A DNA stretch of 64,000 bases from an uncultured Mailhella sp. (GTDB lineage: Bacteria > Desulfobacterota > Desulfovibrionia > Desulfovibrionales > Desulfovibrionaceae), in the NCBI RefSeq assembly GCF_963931295.1, contig NZ_OZ007001.1, forward strand, positions 248,001-312,000, read 5' to 3'. The number at the start of each line of letters is the position of its first letter. The stretch's first letter is position 1. Below are positions 62,503-64,000 of this stretch, in pieces. Position numbers and translations under genes: made by a program. Under the pieces are notes generated by a model. The model made no database searches. It saw nothing but the letters and a program-made list of their open reading frames with translations, and was not told the DNA's origin.

Positions 62503-63540
62503 ATGAAAAAAGCCCGGGAAAAAGCCAATACCTGCTCCGCCGCCTTCGAACACTACCTCGACTCCGTGGGATGCGAGTCGCTGGATCGCGCAGGCAACAA
62601 CATGCAGCTCAAGGGGGTGATTCACGAAATTCTCTTTCGGGACAAGCTGAATCTGAACCCGGTCAACATGTGGAACGGCAAAAGGGCCATGCTCACCAGA
62701 AACCCTCATGCCCATGCCGTCGATGTTGTTCAGATGCAGAACGGGAAGAACGTGGGGCGCTATCAGCTCAAGGACTGTACCAGCCCTGCCGGCATCAGAG
62801 ACACGCTGACAAAAGTTCGCACAAAAAAGTACCACAGCACGAAGCTCATGGGCACGCGGGAAACCGTCGCAGGGTACAACAAAAGCAAAACAACAACGGA
62901 TCAGCCCATGGAATCCACCAACATTTCCAGCAGCAGAACCACCCGCGTGGCGGACAATGCCGGCGTGCAATGCAAAAACAAGGATCTGCTGTGGAGCAAC
63001 CTCCAGGACATCGGAGCCTGTTCTGCTCAGAGCGCCGCGCTGGGAGCCGCACTCTCCGGCATGTCCGCTCTGGCGACCGGTATGAAGCGCTGCGCCCGGG
63101 GAGAAATCAGCAAGGCGGAGGTGATCGGCAACGTCGTCATTGAAAGCGGCAGAGGGGCCGTGAATGCGGGAGGCACCACGGCGGCCGCCCTTGCGCTGAA
63201 GGAGGGGGCAAAGGCCCTGGGACAACGCCTCGGCGGCGAAAGTCTCAAAAAGCTCGCCGGCGGCAACGCCGCCACGGCAGCCGCCTTTGCCGCTGTGGAA
63301 ATCGGGCAGGAGGCCGTCCGATGCCTGCAGGGCAAATCAACGCCGAAAGATCTGGCCAAGACCTCTCTTTCCGCAACATCTTCCGCCGCGGGCGGATACG
63401 GCGGCACGCTTGCGGGCATGGCCCTGGGAACGGCCCTGTGTCCCGGAATCGGCACGGCGCTCTTCGGACTTGCGGGCGCCCTGAGCGGAGGACTCGGAGG
63501 AAGAGTGCTCGGCCACGCCATCGGCAGACTTTTTGATTGA
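62503..63540 (+). CDS. Putative nuclease-like domain plus glycine-zipper protein
   Basis: 345 residues without a signal peptide. The N-terminal ~150 residues have a charged helix-strand pattern: KGVIHEILFRDKLN, then HAVDVVQMQNGKNVGRYQLKDC, a D-X(n)-QxK arrangement reminiscent of PD-(D/E)XK nucleases, then GTRETVAGYNKSK. The remaining ~190 residues are Ala/Gly-rich with two zipper-like stretches (AAALGAALSGMSALATG; YGGTLAGMALGTALCPGIG...LFGLAGALSGGLGG), suggesting membrane insertion or oligomers. Such a layout is seen in some toxins and phage-linked proteins. AGGAG lies before ATG 62503. It follows the small ORF and ends at a perfect 42-bp palindrome. Confidence 0.6.
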   Translation: MKKAREKANTCSAAFEHYLDSVGCESLDRAGNNMQLKGVIHEILFRDKLNLNPVNMWNGKRAMLTRNPHAHAVDVVQMQNGKNVGRYQLKDCTSPAGIRDTLTKVRTKKYHSTKLMGTRETVAGYNKSKTTTDQPMESTNISSSRTTRVADNAGVQCKNKDLLWSNLQDIGACSAQSAALGAALSGMSALATGMKRCARGEISKAEVIGNVVIESGRGAVNAGGTTAAALALKEGAKALGQRLGGESLKKLAGGNAATAAAFAAVEIGQEAVRCLQGKSTPKDLAKTSLSATSSAAGGYGGTLAGMALGTALCPGIGTALFGLAGALSGGLGGRVLGHAIGRLFD

Positions 63541-63541
63541 T

Positions 63542-63583
63542 GCAGTCGTGCGGGATGCGTGCGCACGCATCCCGCACGACTGC
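63542..63583. terminator. Perfect 42-bp palindrome after the nuclease-like gene
   Basis: Each 21-bp half (starting GCAGTCGTGCGGGATGCGTG) is the exact reverse complement of the other, beginning one base after the stop codon. The stem is far longer than usual for terminators and no clear T tract follows, so it may be a bidirectional terminator, a repeat-element hairpin or a protein-binding site. Confidence 0.6.
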
Positions 63584-63640
63584 GTCAATCAGCGATTTTC
63601 CGGCATGAATTCGGCTGTTTTTCCTTGCCTTTTTTATCTC

Positions 63641-63668
63641 TTTACCAAAAGTCAAAAATTCCTATACT
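63641..63668 (+). promoter_or_regulatory. Promoter of the edge gene
   Basis: TTTACC (63641-63646) and TATACT (63663-63668) are 16 bp apart, upstream of the TTG start at 63722. Confidence 0.55.
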
Positions 63669-63721
63669 GTTGCATAAGATCATATCACTATTGCCCAACA
63701 CGGCATTACGGGAGCATTACC

Positions 63722-64000
63722 TTGAAAATACAACCATTTTCTTCTCATTATCCGAAACAGCCGGCGCCTCTTCCCAGACATGTGCAGACGGGCATGTACT
63801 TTATTCGTGCCAACAACCAGAAACTGAAGCAGGCCACGCAGGGAGGCTTCCCCCAGAATCTTCCGGAATGGAAAATGAATCACCACCATCCCGTATATAT
63901 CACCCGCAGCCTGGGAAACTCGATCTTCTCTGTTTGCCCCTGCTCTACAAAAAACTGGCAGAATCTGCCGGAACGAAGATTCATAGAACAGAACACCTGC
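63722..64000 (+). CDS. Partial gene of unknown function at the window edge
   Basis: 93 codons run to the window end without a stop, starting at TTG with GGGAG seven bases upstream. The start reads MKIQPFSSHYPKQPAPLPRH, and later text has YFIRANNQKLKQA, HHHPVYITRS and a Cys-containing VCPCSTKNW segment. No family is recognised. Its promoter lies at 63641-63668 and it follows the nuclease-like gene on the same strand. Confidence 0.55.
   Translation, partial: MKIQPFSSHYPKQPAPLPRHVQTGMYFIRANNQKLKQATQGGFPQNLPEWKMNHHHPVYITRSLGNSIFSVCPCSTKNWQNLPERRFIEQNTC

Overview
The window looks like the chromosome of a GC-rich, anaerobic, probably gut-associated member of the Desulfovibrionaceae (Mailhella/Bilophila/Desulfovibrio type). 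The signs are a NrfHA ammonia-forming nitrite reductase, a TRAP transporter operon, an orphan NrdD-type glycyl-radical peptide, two type III secretion (T3SS) chaperone/effector-like gene pairs, IS200 elements, and long GC-rich intergenic stretches with palindromes like those common in this family. Genus is inferred from gene content only.

Layout. 0.5-6.7 kb: a leftward TRAP transporter (dctP, dctQ, dctM) behind a large uncharacterised membrane protein, divergent from a DeoR regulator and an MFS transporter (6.9-8.9 kb). 9.4-10.1 kb: a small alpha/beta hydrolase. 10.5-12.7 kb: first effector-like gene with its CesT-like chaperone. 13.6-16.4 kb: a Cys-rich miniprotein, a GH108 muramidase with an NrdD-like peptide, and an IS200 copy. 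16.4-23.0 kb: housekeeping and redox genes (two ADP-ribosylglycohydrolases, a secreted acidic protein, a U32 peptidase, a PPOX-type flavoprotein, an FMN reductase, an FAD oxidoreductase). 23.15 kb: tRNA-Ala(CGC). 24.0-26.0 kb: a glycerol-dehydrogenase-like enzyme and a GntR/FadR regulator, followed by a decayed IS200. 26.7-30.9 kb: second chaperone plus a 1237-residue effector-like protein. 31.1-35.6 kb: a NapH-like ferredoxin membrane protein divergent from nrfHA, which has a well-placed Crp/Fnr-type operator. 36.2-38.6 kb: a DUF3737 protein and a glycosyltransferase. 39.1-51.2 kb: one 4027-residue VCBS/RTX adhesin. 52.6-60.2 kb: an eight-gene, visibly more AT-rich surface-polysaccharide operon with mostly overlapping genes, next to a broken tyrosine recombinase (60.4-61.2 kb). 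62.4-64.0 kb: a small ORF, a nuclease-like/glycine-zipper protein, a 42-bp perfect palindrome and a gene cut by the window edge.

The most interesting system is the pair of T3SS-like modules. Two chaperone/effector pairs 14 kb apart encode effectors that appear related at both ends, have opposite gene order, and each is preceded by a near-consensus sigma-54 (-24/-12) promoter: TGGCATG-N4-TTGCA at 12831-12846 and CGGCACG-N4-TTGCA at 30940-30955, both read on the minus strand. No secretion apparatus lies in the window. The polysaccharide operon combines two nucleotidyltransferases, a HAD phosphatase, a GDPD-like phosphodiesterase, two WavE-type transferases and a pyruvyltransferase-glycosyltransferase fusion, which suggests an unusual phosphorylated or pyruvylated surface glycan. 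No rRNA, CRISPR array or replication origin was seen.
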